From Kappaphycus alvarezii (taxonomy: Eukaryota > Rhodophyta > Florideophyceae > Gigartinales > Solieriaceae): a DNA stretch of 64,000 nucleotides. The stretch lies in contig NADL03000649.1 in assembly GCA_002205965.3 (NCBI GenBank), positions 372,001 through 436,000 of the forward strand, given 5' to 3'. The notes beneath the pieces are model-generated. The model did not search any database. It saw nothing but the letters and a program-made list of their open reading frames with translations, and was not told where the DNA came from. Positions 49,351 to 60,230 of the stretch are shown here, one piece after another; the stretch's first letter is position 1, and every line of letters begins with the position of its first letter. Both the position numbers and the translations under genes were made by a program.

Positions 49351-49992
49351 GATATGATTTTAAAGCTTAAAGACTGTATACTGAAAGTAGAAGCGGCAAA
49401 AAGTTATAGCAAACTCTTCTGAAGAATCCGAATATGTTGCGCTCGCAACTTGTGGAGAAGAAGTATCCTGGATAAAGAAAATCTTTCGGGAAATTTATTA
49501 TCAAGCTCCTTGGACTACAGTTCGCCATTACTGATCAAATGTTACCAATTCAGACAGTACGGTGGTCATTTCAATGACTCCGGTAGATCATGTGATGCCC
49601 ATGAACAAGCACATCGATTCAGGGTACAGAAGGTTAAAGAACTGATCCCCGATGCATTATTCAAGCTGAAGCACATTCTTTCTAATCACAACAAGGAGGA
49701 TTTTCTAACAAAGCCAATGAATAAAGACGCTTTGATTCTGATGATTCGCTTGCGGTACTTGGATAGCTACAGGACCTCTTAGTGGTCACCTCCTTGTTTT
49801 AATTTATTTTTTAATGAGCTGTAGATGCTTAAAAAGGGCGAGAAAAATGCAGTCGCAGCAGAAGAAAAGCAAAAGAAGCAGTAGCAGATATACATTTCAA
49901 CGCCAAAAAAAAATGAGAAGCAGCAGAGCAAAATGTAACAGAGGTAGCTGCGTATCTCACTCGGAGGAGATGAGTCGTCCTTCGAGGGGGTG

Positions 49993-50604
49993 TGTCACGT
50001 TGAAATTATTACAGTACAAAGAAAAGGACAAGTAAGTTACTGAGTTACGTTATTATCCTGGGTTGCACTCAAGCATAAGGAGGGGGATGTGGGATGATTT
50101 AATATTTGAGAGATATTGTCAGTTGTGGCCCGGAATATCCTGCAGGGTGACCAGTAGTACCTCTCAATTTTCCCTAAAAAGCCGGCTCAAGGCTGGCCAG
50201 TAGGTAAACTGGCAAAATGGGAATCCTATTTTGCGATTGGAAAGCCTCATGATGCGCAGATCCACCTACAGCTATAATGTAAAGCGCGCAGCAAATTAGC
50301 GGCCACTACTCTGTTTTTGGAGTGAAATTCTCGTTTTTAACTTGGCTGGAGTAGCCAGGATACTAATTTTATCTTTTTGGCGCTCCTGTAGTACACTCAT
50401 CAGGATATTGTACAGTATTTGGGCCTACCCTCAATCATCGAGAGTCAATATGCATTTCTCTCCTCTGGTAGACTATGGCACAGTATTCTAAGGCATAATT
50501 CTAATGCAAGCCCCCACTGTAGGATTCACGCAGTATACAAAGGACACTCGAGTCCCCTCTGTGAAACCTTGGAGAACAACTTGCCCTCTTCCAAAATTCC
50601 TTTA
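49993..50604 (+). repeat. 3' LTR of the Copia fossil
   Basis: Preceded by the purine tract TTCGAGGGGG expected for second-strand priming. It begins TGTCACGTTGAAATTATTAC and shares with the 5' LTR the blocks ATCGAGAGTCAA, ATGCATTTCTCTCC and GGACACTCGAGTCCCCTCTG. At 612 bp it is more than twice as long as the 5' LTR. It is followed directly by GATAT, the target duplication. Confidence 0.8.
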
Positions 50605-50670
50605 GATATCCCGAGGGAAGTGGTACGGTTTGATTCCGTTACAGTGCAGCGGTTGTGGGAATGCCCGTCA
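50605..50670 (-). repeat. Right LTR-like end of the Ty3/gypsy fossil, second half
   Basis: CCCGAGGGAAGTGGTACGG followed by TTTGATTC aligns with CCCGAGTGGATACCATTTGA of the left gypsy LTR, so the gypsy LTR resumes here after the Copia insertion. The end is not sharply defined. Confidence 0.45.
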
Positions 50671-51089
50671 TTGACGGAATTTACACTACGGTATACAGTA
50701 GTGTGATTCAAAACAGATTTTGTGATCCATTGGTGTGAAGTGTGGACGGTCCGAGCGCAACCCCAGCAAGTTTGCAGCGTATTTAAATCCAGAGATGAGG
50801 TGGAACGATACCGTTGCAAGACACTTTAATTGGTCAATATCGAATAAGATAGTTCTATTTAGAGACGCCTCGGTGTCCGAGATGATTACATAGTTACCTT
50901 AGTGGCCGAGTGAGTGCAATAACGGGGACTCAATAATTCTGACACCACCCTCGCTTCTCTCGTTCTACAGCTGACGGCTCATGCCGTATCTCGCCGTGCT
51001 TTGTCTCTCACATCACCTGATGCTTGAGTGACCCAGCTCGGTTTAGTGACCCTTTAATAAAAGCGTATGTTTGTTTGAATACAACCTTA
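50671..51089. other. Unassigned stretch
   Basis: About 400 bp between the gypsy LTR remnant and the first LINE fragment. No coding or repeat structure seen. Confidence 0.4.
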
Positions 51090-51900
51090 AATTCAGTGTT
51101 TAAGCATGTCGAGTCCGGGCTCGGAAGCATAGCAGCAAATATAACGGCTGCAACCTCAGACGTACGGAAGTTTTGGCAGATGAGTAAATTATAAAAAAGT
51201 TTACTGACGGTGATGCAGGAAAGCTCCCGGGTGGACTCACAACGCCGCAATTATAGGGTAGCGGGCGCCAGTAAGACGGTCTTGGTGTGTTCAGACGGGG
51301 CCCTGGTTGTGTCCAATGCCAGCGTGAAGAAAGTCCACCCGAGCCATGGGTTCTGTACGAAGTAGTTGTGCCGGGCATGTGATGTTGCCTTGGCCCCATC
51401 GGCTACATTCGCGGCCACTTTGGGACTGGAAGCCGGGCGACAGAGGATGCACGACACGTATGGCTGTGGGCCGTGACGTGATGCAAAGGGGGGTTGGAGA
51501 GGTGGCCGTGGGGAGAACCGGTGGTTGCACGAGAATTTCAGCGGGCCGCAGGGACGTAAGAATGACTGGATGGGGTGCCTCGATCGTTGTCGGCAGGCCC
51601 CAGGGGCGGAAGAGGTTGCGGGCCAGAGCATTCTAGACATTGTTTGGTTAGTAGATCACGCTGCAGTCAGTAGTGCAAATGGTAGCATGGCCGCCTTTGG
51701 GATCCATGACTGCATTGCACTTCCGGTTTCGACGAGGGCCGGTTTTGATGAAAGAGAAAGTTACAGGTGCTGGCGCAGAACGTTTGGACCGTTAAGGGAG
51801 ACGAACGTGAAAGGAAGCGGAGGTGGGTTTAGCAAGGAAAGCTGATGTACCTGTGAAGTTACTGGGGGTTCTGTGGTGGATTGACAGAGGGGAATGGTCA
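51090..51900 (-). mobile_element. Diverged 3' fragment of an endonuclease-bearing LINE
   Basis: The minus strand encodes, in several frames, counterparts of the C-terminal part of the better copy at 52531-54520: AFLAKPTSASFHV, then KCNAVMDPKGGHATICTTDC (~51735-51675, matching the CCHC region CHRPMDALGDHAADLC), RPAEILVQPPVLPTA (~51555), and KVAANVADGAKATSHARH with GWTFFTLALDTT (~51420-51310). Order and spacing agree with the other copy. There are several frameshifts and stops. It is 5'-truncated or decayed beyond ~51.9 kb. Confidence 0.65.
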
Positions 51901-52530
51901 AAAGAGCAGGGATGGGCTTGGTAAGAGGCCCGTTCCAAAAACGAGTCTCGGGTACTCGTTGCTTTTCCTAAGACAGTATGAAGTAGATCGGCTCAGGACG
52001 CCGCGGAAATCGATATTTAAGAATTCGCACCGCAGGCGGTTGCTTGTTGGGCGGAGGAGGATATGAAGACCTGGAGTGGAAAACGGCCGAATAAGCGACA
52101 GGAGGAACGGAGGTATCGGGGGCCGCGGAGGCGGCGCGAGGCGGCGTCGATGATACCAGTGGGCGTGTGAGGCATGGTGGGTGCTCGAGATCCCTTGGAA
52201 TCCTTGGCCGCAATCTGGGAGCGTTAGGCGAGTTCAAGCATCGGCATGCCCTGCGTCACCGCTCCAAAGCATTGAACCTCTGTTCAACATCTTATCGACA
52301 GTCGGTGTTGTGAACGGCCGACGACAATATTCAACCACAGTTTTACACGTGTATATAACTGCAGAATACCACGGTCGTCGCAGGGGATGGATGGGAATAC
52401 TGCACAGTACTGTACAGTACTGCATATTGAGGAATGAATCCCTCATCGAGACCAATTTACCGGAATCGTTTACTTCGTCTTTTATCATTGGTGTACAGTC
52501 CAAATGTGCAACGTTGCAAAGTACTTCAAA
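51901..52530. other. Between the two LINE fragments
   Basis: A proline-rich frame on the minus strand (51968-52237) may be a decayed continuation of the lower copy. The part from ~52240 to 52530 would be the 3' untranslated tail of the upper copy and includes a TACTG palindrome at ~52399-52424. Confidence 0.35.
52399..52424. repeat. TACTG/TACAG palindrome
   Basis: A single compact copy of the strand-switching pentamer, with core ACAGTACTGTACAGTACTG, in the presumed 3' tail of the upper LINE copy. Confidence 0.8.
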
Positions 52531-54520
52531 TTAAGTTGGAATTGGATGACTAAGCTCTGCGTGTTGCGGTGCGCGACAAATTACGGATGCTGCACATGTT
52601 GACCAGATTGAGTAGCTAAGCTTCTGATACAGGCGAGTCTTCACTCCCCCAGTCGAGCATCCGCTACGAGACGCTACTGCTGCCGCGTATGTCTCTATAA
52701 CCTTGGATGTTTCTAAAGAGGGTGTTCCTAACGAGTCGAAGGCTAGTGGTACAAAATCCCATCCTAGCCTTGATCGTCCCGGCATTGCCTCGCCTGGAAT
52801 CGCTGCCACTTTCGTAGCTAAGTCTCTCTTCTTCCGCTTTCCTGCTGCGTTTGCAACAGCTCGCGCTTCTCGTGCTGCCATTGACTTATAGCTCTCTTGG
52901 AACGGGGATGATACAGTCACGTCATACGCCACTGGGAGAGGGGACTGGGTGTTTGTTGCATCAGACCTTGGGTACACCAGAATGTCCGCGGGTCGCGCGT
53001 TCAGTCCAGGAAGTAGGTACTTCACTTCGTATTGAACGCTGACTCCTGCTGCCTTGAACAGCTCTCGGCCAAGTACCTTTACCACCGCTGTGTGACGGTT
53101 GGTCCATCCGAGACCTTTGTTGCATAAGTCTGCTGCATGGTCTCCTAGAGCGTCCATGGGCCTGTGGCACTCCGCGCACCGCAGCGGAGCAGTGTCATCA
53201 AATACGGGCACTCCCAGATGGCGACGGAGCATTACTGTCCACATCTCGTCGTACGTTCGGTTGACCGCAGACGGATGCGCAGTCAGGAACGCTGCTGCAG
53301 GCGTCCCCATGTATGCTTGGCGGCGAATCCTTCGCCGAATATCTTCTTCCGAGTGCGTTGCGGGGTTGGGGAATCTCGCCCATTCATCATCCTTCCAGAA
53401 GGACTTTGCTGCCGACTCGCACCAGGCTCGATATAGAACGTTGTGTGGATTATCGGGCTTGGCAGCAAGGCTGGCCGCTGTCAGTGCTTCTGGAAGACTG
53501 CCTTGTTCGTTCGGAAAGGATGCTTGGAGCTGTCGTACAAAGTCCCGAAGGTGTCCATCCGCTTCCGCGTACCTATACTCACGGTGTTCTAACGCATCGG
53601 GCTCGTCAGGGCATCGCAGTTGCTCGGCTTCAATAATGCTCGCCGCATACGCTGCGATATTGAGCGTCGCAACAGGTGTGAAGCCATGGCCGCCATATCG
53701 CAGAGGTAAGGATACCTGCTGTCGAACTGCACCGGTCATCGGCACATTATTGGAGCGCGAGTAGAATTCCAACTGTTCTTCATCAAATCTCATTGCAATG
53801 GCAGTGGACACATCCGGCGGCGTTAGCTTCACCACATGTTGAAGCTTGCATGCCGAGGCACATACTCGGTGAAGATGAAACCGAGTACGAGCGTCTCCGA
53901 TACCGTCGATCAGCGATAAAGTGTTCTTACAGCCGCTGATTTTCTCATTGAGAAAGTTTTCCATGAATTGGGGCGTTCCAATCGGGGCGCCGAGGAGGTC
54001 GATGCCTTCAGTGGAAAAGTTATCTCTAGGGAAGCGGTGCAATAGTGGCGATGTACGGTTGTCAGGCTGGCGCGGCCAGAAGAGACGTGTTTTCGCCGGG
54101 TTCAAATGCAATCCGTGATCGGGTCCCCTGCACTGAGGATCTGGATTGCTTTGTCGAGCTCCGTATGAGTGCCTATGAGGGTGCAGTCATCGGCATACCA
54201 TCTGTGTAGACTGAGCTGAGTTCGCCCGCAATTTCTGTTGCTAATGGATGCACTACAAGGGAGAACATGAGCATACTTGCCGGGTCCCCTTGTTGCATCC
54301 CTTCTTGGCTAGGGATGTCTTGTGCAGACGCCACAGGCAGAATTAGCGAAGGCTTGTTGCGAGCGTACACCATGTTCAGAAAACGACATAGCGATGGTAC
54401 CTTGGTCGGCAGCAAGTTTATCATGCGCTGTCTGGAGAACCGATTGAAGGCATTATGTGCATCCACGGACACTAGTGCGTACTCTTCCTTGAATCGTTTT
54501 CGGTAGTCAAATTTACAAAA
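52531..54520 (-). mobile_element. 5'-truncated LINE with RT, CCHC finger and restriction-like endonuclease
   Basis: A non-LTR retrotransposon that would copy its RNA at a nicked target. The main frame (54111-52531, 526 residues) reads without a stop. Upstream pieces give VDAHNAFNRFSRQRMINLL (~54470) and GMQQGDPASMLMFSLVVHPL (~54300), then YADDCTLIG (~54200) in another frame, so one frameshift lies just before the YADD box. Downstream: KTRLFWPRQ, HLHRVCASACKLQHV, LPLRYGGHGF, then C-x2-C-x9-H-x4-C (CAECHRPMDALGDHAADLC, ~53165) and GLNARPADILVYPRSD ... YDVTVSSPF (~53010-52890), the RPxD...D pattern of the restriction-like endonuclease as in R2/CRE/R4-type elements. The 5' end stops at ~54515 inside RT (FDYRKRFKEEYALVS), the usual truncation. 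Codon use is GC-rich, unlike the surroundings. Confidence 0.85.
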
Positions 54521-54722
54521 CTTTTAGAATTATCTTCAGTAAAACCCTTAGGAATGCCCTCTACTTTACAGTACTGTACTGTACAGTACAATACTGTATG
54601 CTACCGTACTGTATTGCACAATATGTTGAAACTACTGCAAAATATGTACTGTGCTGTACTGTACTCTTGGATTGTCAGTGAATAAAACGAAGCACACGTA
54701 CTGTACTGTACAGTACTGTAGT
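54521..54722. repeat. (TACTG)n/(TACAG)n pentamer cluster
   Basis: Copies at ~54568-54600, ~54640-54665 and ~54698-54720, with orientation flips. It directly abuts the truncated 5' end of the LINE on one side and the hairpin repeat on the other. Confidence 0.8.
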
Positions 54723-54724
54723 TC

Positions 54725-54809
54725 AAGAAGTTTAATGCATTCAGTATAACCCATTTTGGCTTCTTGGCTCACATTATTACCAGTAGATACTGAACGCATT
54801 AAACTTCTT
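54725..54809. repeat. Hairpin element (MITE-like) sharing the end motif of the 13-22 kb transposon
   Basis: The left arm 54725-54747 (AAGAAGTTTAATGCATTCAG then TAT) and the right arm, within 54781-54809, are inverted copies with one mismatch over 23 bp and a 33-bp spacer. The arm is the same motif as at 13333-13361. A short non-coding hairpin with a larger element's ends is the definition of a MITE. Confidence 0.65.
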
Positions 54810-57800
54810 TCTTATAAAATCTTGTAAACTACAAATACTGTCAACCTTATTTAAGGCACCAGTGCTATTATTTTCAAAAAAGCATGTCTTCCTGGAACTA
54901 TTTTAGAAGACAGCCAGCCAAAAAAAATATATATTCCTCCTTACTAAGGAACGATAAATTATTGCTTTGTGGTTTCGAGTGCATTTTAAGCCAAGTTTTG
55001 ATTGACGTCTTGCACTGTAGACCAAAATGATGATGTTGTTGTAGAAAAAGAATGATACTGTCGCTGTAAAAATGAATGATACTTTTGCAGTAGAAAAAAA
55101 TGATATTATAATATGTATGATTCCTGTATGATATCGGCTGCATCACTTATGGGCTCAAGTATTGGCAACAGACCCGCCTCACTCCCTCCCCTACAAGTAT
55201 TTACTGCACATGATCTGTTGATGGACTCGCATCACATCTGGATTGCTAACCCCGACAGTGCTGTAATGCATTCTCCACGAAAGCAAGTGATGAGCTTTCG
55301 CATCAGATACTTTTCAGCGTGATGGTGCATTTCATCGATTAAGTGTTATCATGCGTAGTAGGCATATCTTCCACCTTTCTAGCGATACTGCATTCCTGGC
55401 TTACATTCCAGAATATCAGTCTAATGACACATCTCGTGCGTCGCAAACCTTTTTATCGAGATTACGGTACTCTTGATGGATTTCCTAACGATGTTCCACT
55501 ACCCCTTGTCATATGGCTATCGAACTTTTTAGAGTTATAGCTAGGCCCTCTGCTTCCATTATATTTTCTAAGGCCAGTCCAACAATACTTGCTACGTGCC
55601 AATGGAGATTTAGATGTGAACCGTTACCGAAAGCAACACCTAAGTGCTTTCAGCACTGCAGTGTACTGCTACCACGACCGCCTCGTACTACGATACCAAG
55701 TCTGAAGCTTCCGTTTGGGACAAGCGGGAAAAATAGTTTCTTTGAGGGAATGAGAGTTCATGGGACTCTCAACTATCGCACCACTCGCAGTAGACCACCA
55801 ATATTTACCCCCTTTCTTTGAGGTAATTTTGTTCCATATCTCTGAATAACGGTTCCCAGTCCACATGTGATCCTATCACTTGCAAACCTAACGCTCTTGC
55901 AATGCCAGTAGTCACGCTTTACTTGCAGTTCTTCAGCCTCACGCTGACTACGCTATGACACGTCTCTTTAATCTATAAAAATGCAGTTCCGCCAAATTAA
56001 ATGAAACGCTGTGAATCATGATCAACTACGCAGTCCAATGTTTCAAACTCATAGGACGTCATTGCTTTTCAATCTCTCCCTTTACATGCCCTTCTCTTGA
56101 CTCCATGAGCTTCATATAACCCCTCATTCATCTTTATTGAGTAATTAACGTCCAATCTAAGTATCATATCGTCCAGGATCGACGTAAATCTTTAATACAA
56201 GACATACTAGCCCAGGTCCTTTCGGATATATCCAGTGCTCCTAGTCTCATCCTCACGGAGACCGTATTAGACAGTGACGCGTTGTTGAAAAAGCAACAAC
56301 GGAAGATCTCAGCAATGGCTGCTTACTAGTCCTTCACATGTTATAGTAAGCGAAGAGATGTTATTTACTCATTACTCACCTAAACAGTTGTCCAAGATAC
56401 TTGACTTCGCACCACTGATGCCGATGCTAATCGGATAACGAGTGAGATCAAGGATAGTAATCCGTAGGTGGTATGAGAAGCGAGAGAGGGTCCTCACAAA
56501 GATCGGTACCGTTCGCCATTAAAAACACCAACTGCTGATGATTAGTGCACTTTTCCAGTTTGTCAAAACCAAATGAAAATTGGTGCTGATCCTAGAGGAG
56601 CTGTTACACAAACTCTCTTATTCGGCCTTGTCGATCGGTTTTGGTGAGAAGTGGAAGTCCATGGAAAGTCACTGAGCGCAACAGTTTCGTCGATGGGTGT
56701 ATCCAAAATGATAATCGCAGGTATGACTGCTGTAATGGAATGTGATGAGGTATACAACCTTCTGGTGGAAAATGTCGCTGCCTGATCAACTTTCTTGCAT
56801 TCTGGAATATAGATGAGTGCGGTGGATTTTGTCGAGGGACATACTGTCGATGATACTACCTGTGAACAATACCCATACTATGAACCTTGGCTGCATGCTA
56901 GCGCATTTGAACAATACTGAACTGCATAATCAGATTCGATACTCGTGATTCTGCTAAACTAGTATGCTTTCGGCGTAGCTTTGTTCACAGTTCCATAGTG
57001 GTTTGTACATAATTTGCCGGGTCAAAAAGCATCTGCAGATTTAGTAGCTTAAGACCGATGGGGCGGGAAATAGAGACGAGGCCGCAGGGTTTAGCGGCTT
57101 TGAGGAAGAAATTTGTACATTTTGACTGCATACCATAGGCAGAAACAGACGGGAACTGGGGCCAACGCGTTTTGCAATTCCTTGCTATGTTGGTTGTAGC
57201 AGATGGGCCATGTTGCAAAGAGCTAAATCCTGCCTAGTCGTTCTTGAGACAATCTTTAGAGCTCCAATTCATCTGAAGTCCTATGTCTTCGAAGTATTTA
57301 TCCTAGATTTCTGTTTAGATTTTCTCAAAGTTCGAGATCACTAGAGCCACCCCTCTTCTGAGCGCTAAGCTGAGAGAAAGTGGATGTGATCGTCTGGACT
57401 GGCAAGAAAGAATATCTTTAGGGAACGGCGGATATTGTTGAATAATATAAACCAGGTACATATTTTTTCTTTTAATCTTTGAGCAGTTGTGCACCGAAAC
57501 AATAGGAAGTGTAAAAAGCAGATGTAACTGGCCGATCAATACAACCCCCAAGTAAAAGTCCCCTACAGCACCAGTGCTGATAGGAGCGTATTGCAGTGCA
57601 CAGTGCTGATTGGCGGAGCTGATGTGGACACTGATTTAGCATCTCGCTTTGCGGTTATGAAATTCTAAACAGAAGGATTCGAGTTCTTTCCTGCTGATGC
57701 AATTCACAAAGAGCCATGATGTTTTCATGGTAAGTGACATAGATAGTGGAATTAGGAACTTGGAATGTTGGACGCTAGGTCGACCTTGCGGTATTCGAAA

Positions 57801-58497
57801 TGCTTGAAAATGAAAAGGGTGGACAGTGAGTCAAGAATGGTTCTAGTATATCTATAGGGATAAGCTTATAGAATAAGAAAGGGCAAGGTAACTAACTTTC
57901 GCAAGGTCAGTGTTTATGGGGCATCCCATAACTGTCTAAACGTGAGCGTAGTACATTACTGTAAGAAAACGTTAGGTTTGTAATGGATTCACAAGACTTC
58001 ATTGGAGGTGCATCAGCTTTAGTACACAGTTTACGCATCTTGTCTAGCATCGCTTCGGACTCTAAGCGTCTAACCTCTCACTTCTGCATAAGAGCAAGGA
58101 GGAGGAGTGCCTCATCATATATCTGCTGCGCATTGTTACGCAGTCTTAAAAGTTAGCACGTTTTCCTTCGAGGTTTTCGCAGGGAATAACTAATTGTCGC
58201 GCTTTAGCTAATAGCCTTTGCTAAATGACTTTTTCCAGTAATTAAAAGGGGAAAGCGGGATTCATTTACTGTAAGTGAGATGTTTGCCAAAACCCGCAGC
58301 GTGGCTGGTAAGGCAGTGTACTGTAAAGTTCCTTGCTGTAGAAAGCTATTTTAATAATCAATTAAAATAAGTACAGCGTTTGGACTCGACTACTACTGTA
58401 AGTAATGCAAAACAGCAACTCTCATGAAATTCCCAGTTGCACCACGCACCGTAGGTCCATTTGCGGCTAGTGTTAGTTGTCCAAACATTCTGCACTA
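54810..58497. other. Repeat debris without identifiable gene
   Basis: About 3.7 kb. Some stretches have protein-like composition (WIANPDSAVMHSPRKQ near 55240; GNWGQRVLQFLAMLVV near 57150-57205 on the plus strand), but no motif series can be followed. An eroded retroelement is likely. I see no RNA gene or element ends. Confidence 0.35.
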
Positions 58498-58620
58498 CTA
58501 CAGTACAGTACACTTACTCATTTACCGTTGAAACAATGTACGGTACAATACAGTAGTGTTCGGTAGTACCGTACATCCACTGGGCATCCACTGTGAATTA
58601 AACGGTACTGTACAGGGATA
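58498..58620. repeat. Loose TACTG/TACAG cluster
   Basis: ACAGTACAGTACAC at ~58500, then degenerate copies (GGTACAATACAGTAG, AGTACCGTAC, GGTACTGTACAGGG) to ~58617. More degenerate than the other clusters. Confidence 0.7.
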
Positions 58621-59435
58621 AAAACTAATTCAGTCTTCATTCACACCTCGTGCGATATTGTGTAGTATTGCGAACATCCCCTATTTAATGAAATAAGAGA
58701 ATAACGTTTTAATTCACATTAGTGAAACTAACAATACTGTACAAACTTGTACATATGACAGCGCTAACAAGAAAACCGGCTCTTGAGATTAGTTGAAACC
58801 TGCAGGAGCAAACTTGATTACCCAGGGCTCTGAAAAATGTATTTTCTTGAAGCGATTACTTTTGCTGTGAAAGCCTTAATTTGTGAGCCTGCACCCCGAC
58901 TACAGACTGATCCTAGTTTATATATTTACATTTGAGCTTAAACCAGTTACACAGCACAGTGTGTTTGGCATCCGGCGGCCTTCGTCGTTGACAAGGTACT
59001 GGAGAACCGTAGCCAGTCGTGCTATGGAACGGGTTTCGAAGGTGCAAGCTATTCTTTTACAGCGCCACTCTGCGTTGGCAGTAACCTCCGTTGCGGCTAG
59101 TTTGCTTGCTGGCCTCCCCCCTATTTGCTGGTAGAGTGGAGTGCCATCAGCGCCTGACGCTACATTTCATGTACATGCATAGTACCATACAAATTAACCG
59201 AGGGGGGTTTTGATGCAAAGGCACGCTGCAGCAGCCGTCATGTCCAATGCGGCCTGCTTGATGGCTGGCCTGAAGGTGGCCTTTTAGGGAGCGTAGTTCC
59301 TCCCCTATTACCGGGTCGGTACACCTTTTTGAGTCGATTGTGGTTGTCATGAAAACTTTAGGATCGCTCGAATGTATCTTCCAACAGGAAAAACACCCAA
59401 AACTTCCCCCCGTTGACTGAGTATCAGACAGCTTT
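58621..59435. other. Unassigned stretch
   Basis: About 800 bp. A higher-GC part at 58960-59330 carries an 83-codon plus-strand frame without recognisable motifs. Nothing further can be supported. Confidence 0.35.
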
Positions 59436-59625
59436 TCTGTTTCAGTAAATCAACTCCCCGTGTTTCTGCGATTGCTGTTATCATCAGAAAAATTAAGTAA
59501 ACTACCCCATTATCCCTTTTTTAAGTAAATCACCCGGTGTTCCCAAACATTTAAACCCCGCAGTGAACCCCCTTGTTCCGAAAATTAAGCAAACCACCCC
59601 ATTTAGCCCCCCGTGTTCCTCCATA
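59436..59625 (+). repeat. Degenerate tandem repeat of a ~40-60 bp unit
   Basis: Four imperfect copies share AAGTAAA(T/C)(C/T)A followed by CCCC and GTGTTCC: near 59445, 59495, 59525 and 59585. The unit reads roughly AATTAAGCAAACCACCCCAT then CCCGTGTTCC. It lies 300 bp before the pogo-like transposon and is not part of its inverted ends. Confidence 0.6.
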
Positions 59626-59928
59626 CAGGAATACTTTGCTGTACAGTAATGAACAAATCATCATGCAAATGGCACACTAGGGGCTGTCGAGGAAAATAAT
59701 ATCTTATTGACCAAAATACTGGATAATTAGTGATCACTGTTACAAAGCAAACATGACCAAACGGTTTTTGATAGAAATAACACAATAAATTTACCGCCAA
59801 ACCGAGATTTTTATCTAAATTTCAATCCCCGGCCAACGCGGGTAAATCTCAAACGCACGGCACTGAACGTCAATTCGTGTGCGACGGCGCTCACGGTAGC
59901 GCTGTTGCGTCAGTCGATGTTTGCGAGT

Positions 59929-59959
59929 GGTAAAGGTGGGGTACTTAATGTGACCCAAA
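59929..59959 (+). repeat. Left terminal inverted repeat
   Basis: GGTAAAGGTGGGGTACTTAA followed by TGTGACCCAAA. It pairs with 62228-62258 with two mismatches. Confidence 0.9.
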
Positions 59960-60230
59960 GTACAAAAGGTTACCCGGATTTTTTAAATAAAAATATGATA
60001 CCCAACCACATGCAACAGCTTTGGCGGGAGACCGCGTAACACTAAGTCCCCTGCATCCAAGAAAATGCATCGCATTGCAGTCGAATCACTTCCAAAATGA
60101 AGTTGGCGCAAAGAGCCGACCTCAAATAAAGTATCAACTGTTGCATCGACACCCTTGGGTACTAAACTGCATCAAAAAGAATGGAATGCCGGTCTTACCG
60201 CCACTGTTCCCATTCCAGGAGCCACTTCCC

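Larger units (their letters stand above)
42021..50604 (+). mobile_element. Fossil Copia LTR retrotransposon, with a DNA transposon nested in it
   Basis: Bounded by LTRs at 42021-42288 and 49993-50604 and by the 5-bp target duplication GATAT (42016-42020 and 50605-50609). Inside on the plus strand: gag from ~43391 with a zinc-knuckle-like CGKPGHS block at ~44130; integrase (~44.9-45.7 kb, e.g. DEYGPFK..NKYAVHFLEPY and ALKHANWLRNRL); reverse transcriptase (~46.2-46.8 kb, with a VVVDDMASAS active-site box); and RNase H split between ~46.85-47.1 and ~49.36-49.78 kb by the nested insertion. Domain order integrase before reverse transcriptase is the Copia hallmark. The copy is broken in many places. 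LTR likeness of roughly four fifths by eye suggests an old insertion, though younger than the gypsy element it interrupts. Confidence 0.85.

Noticed and set aside
53099-53764. 221-codon plus-strand frame
   Set aside because: Antisense shadow of the 526-residue LINE frame.
55113-55322. Possible Copia protease (WIANPDSAVMHSPRK)
   Set aside because: Only one short likeness to a DSG-type protease start; no zinc knuckle before or integrase after it could be followed.
57601-57660. TACTG-like signals in 56-58 kb as another cluster
   Set aside because: Isolated short matches at the level expected by chance; no runs or palindromes.
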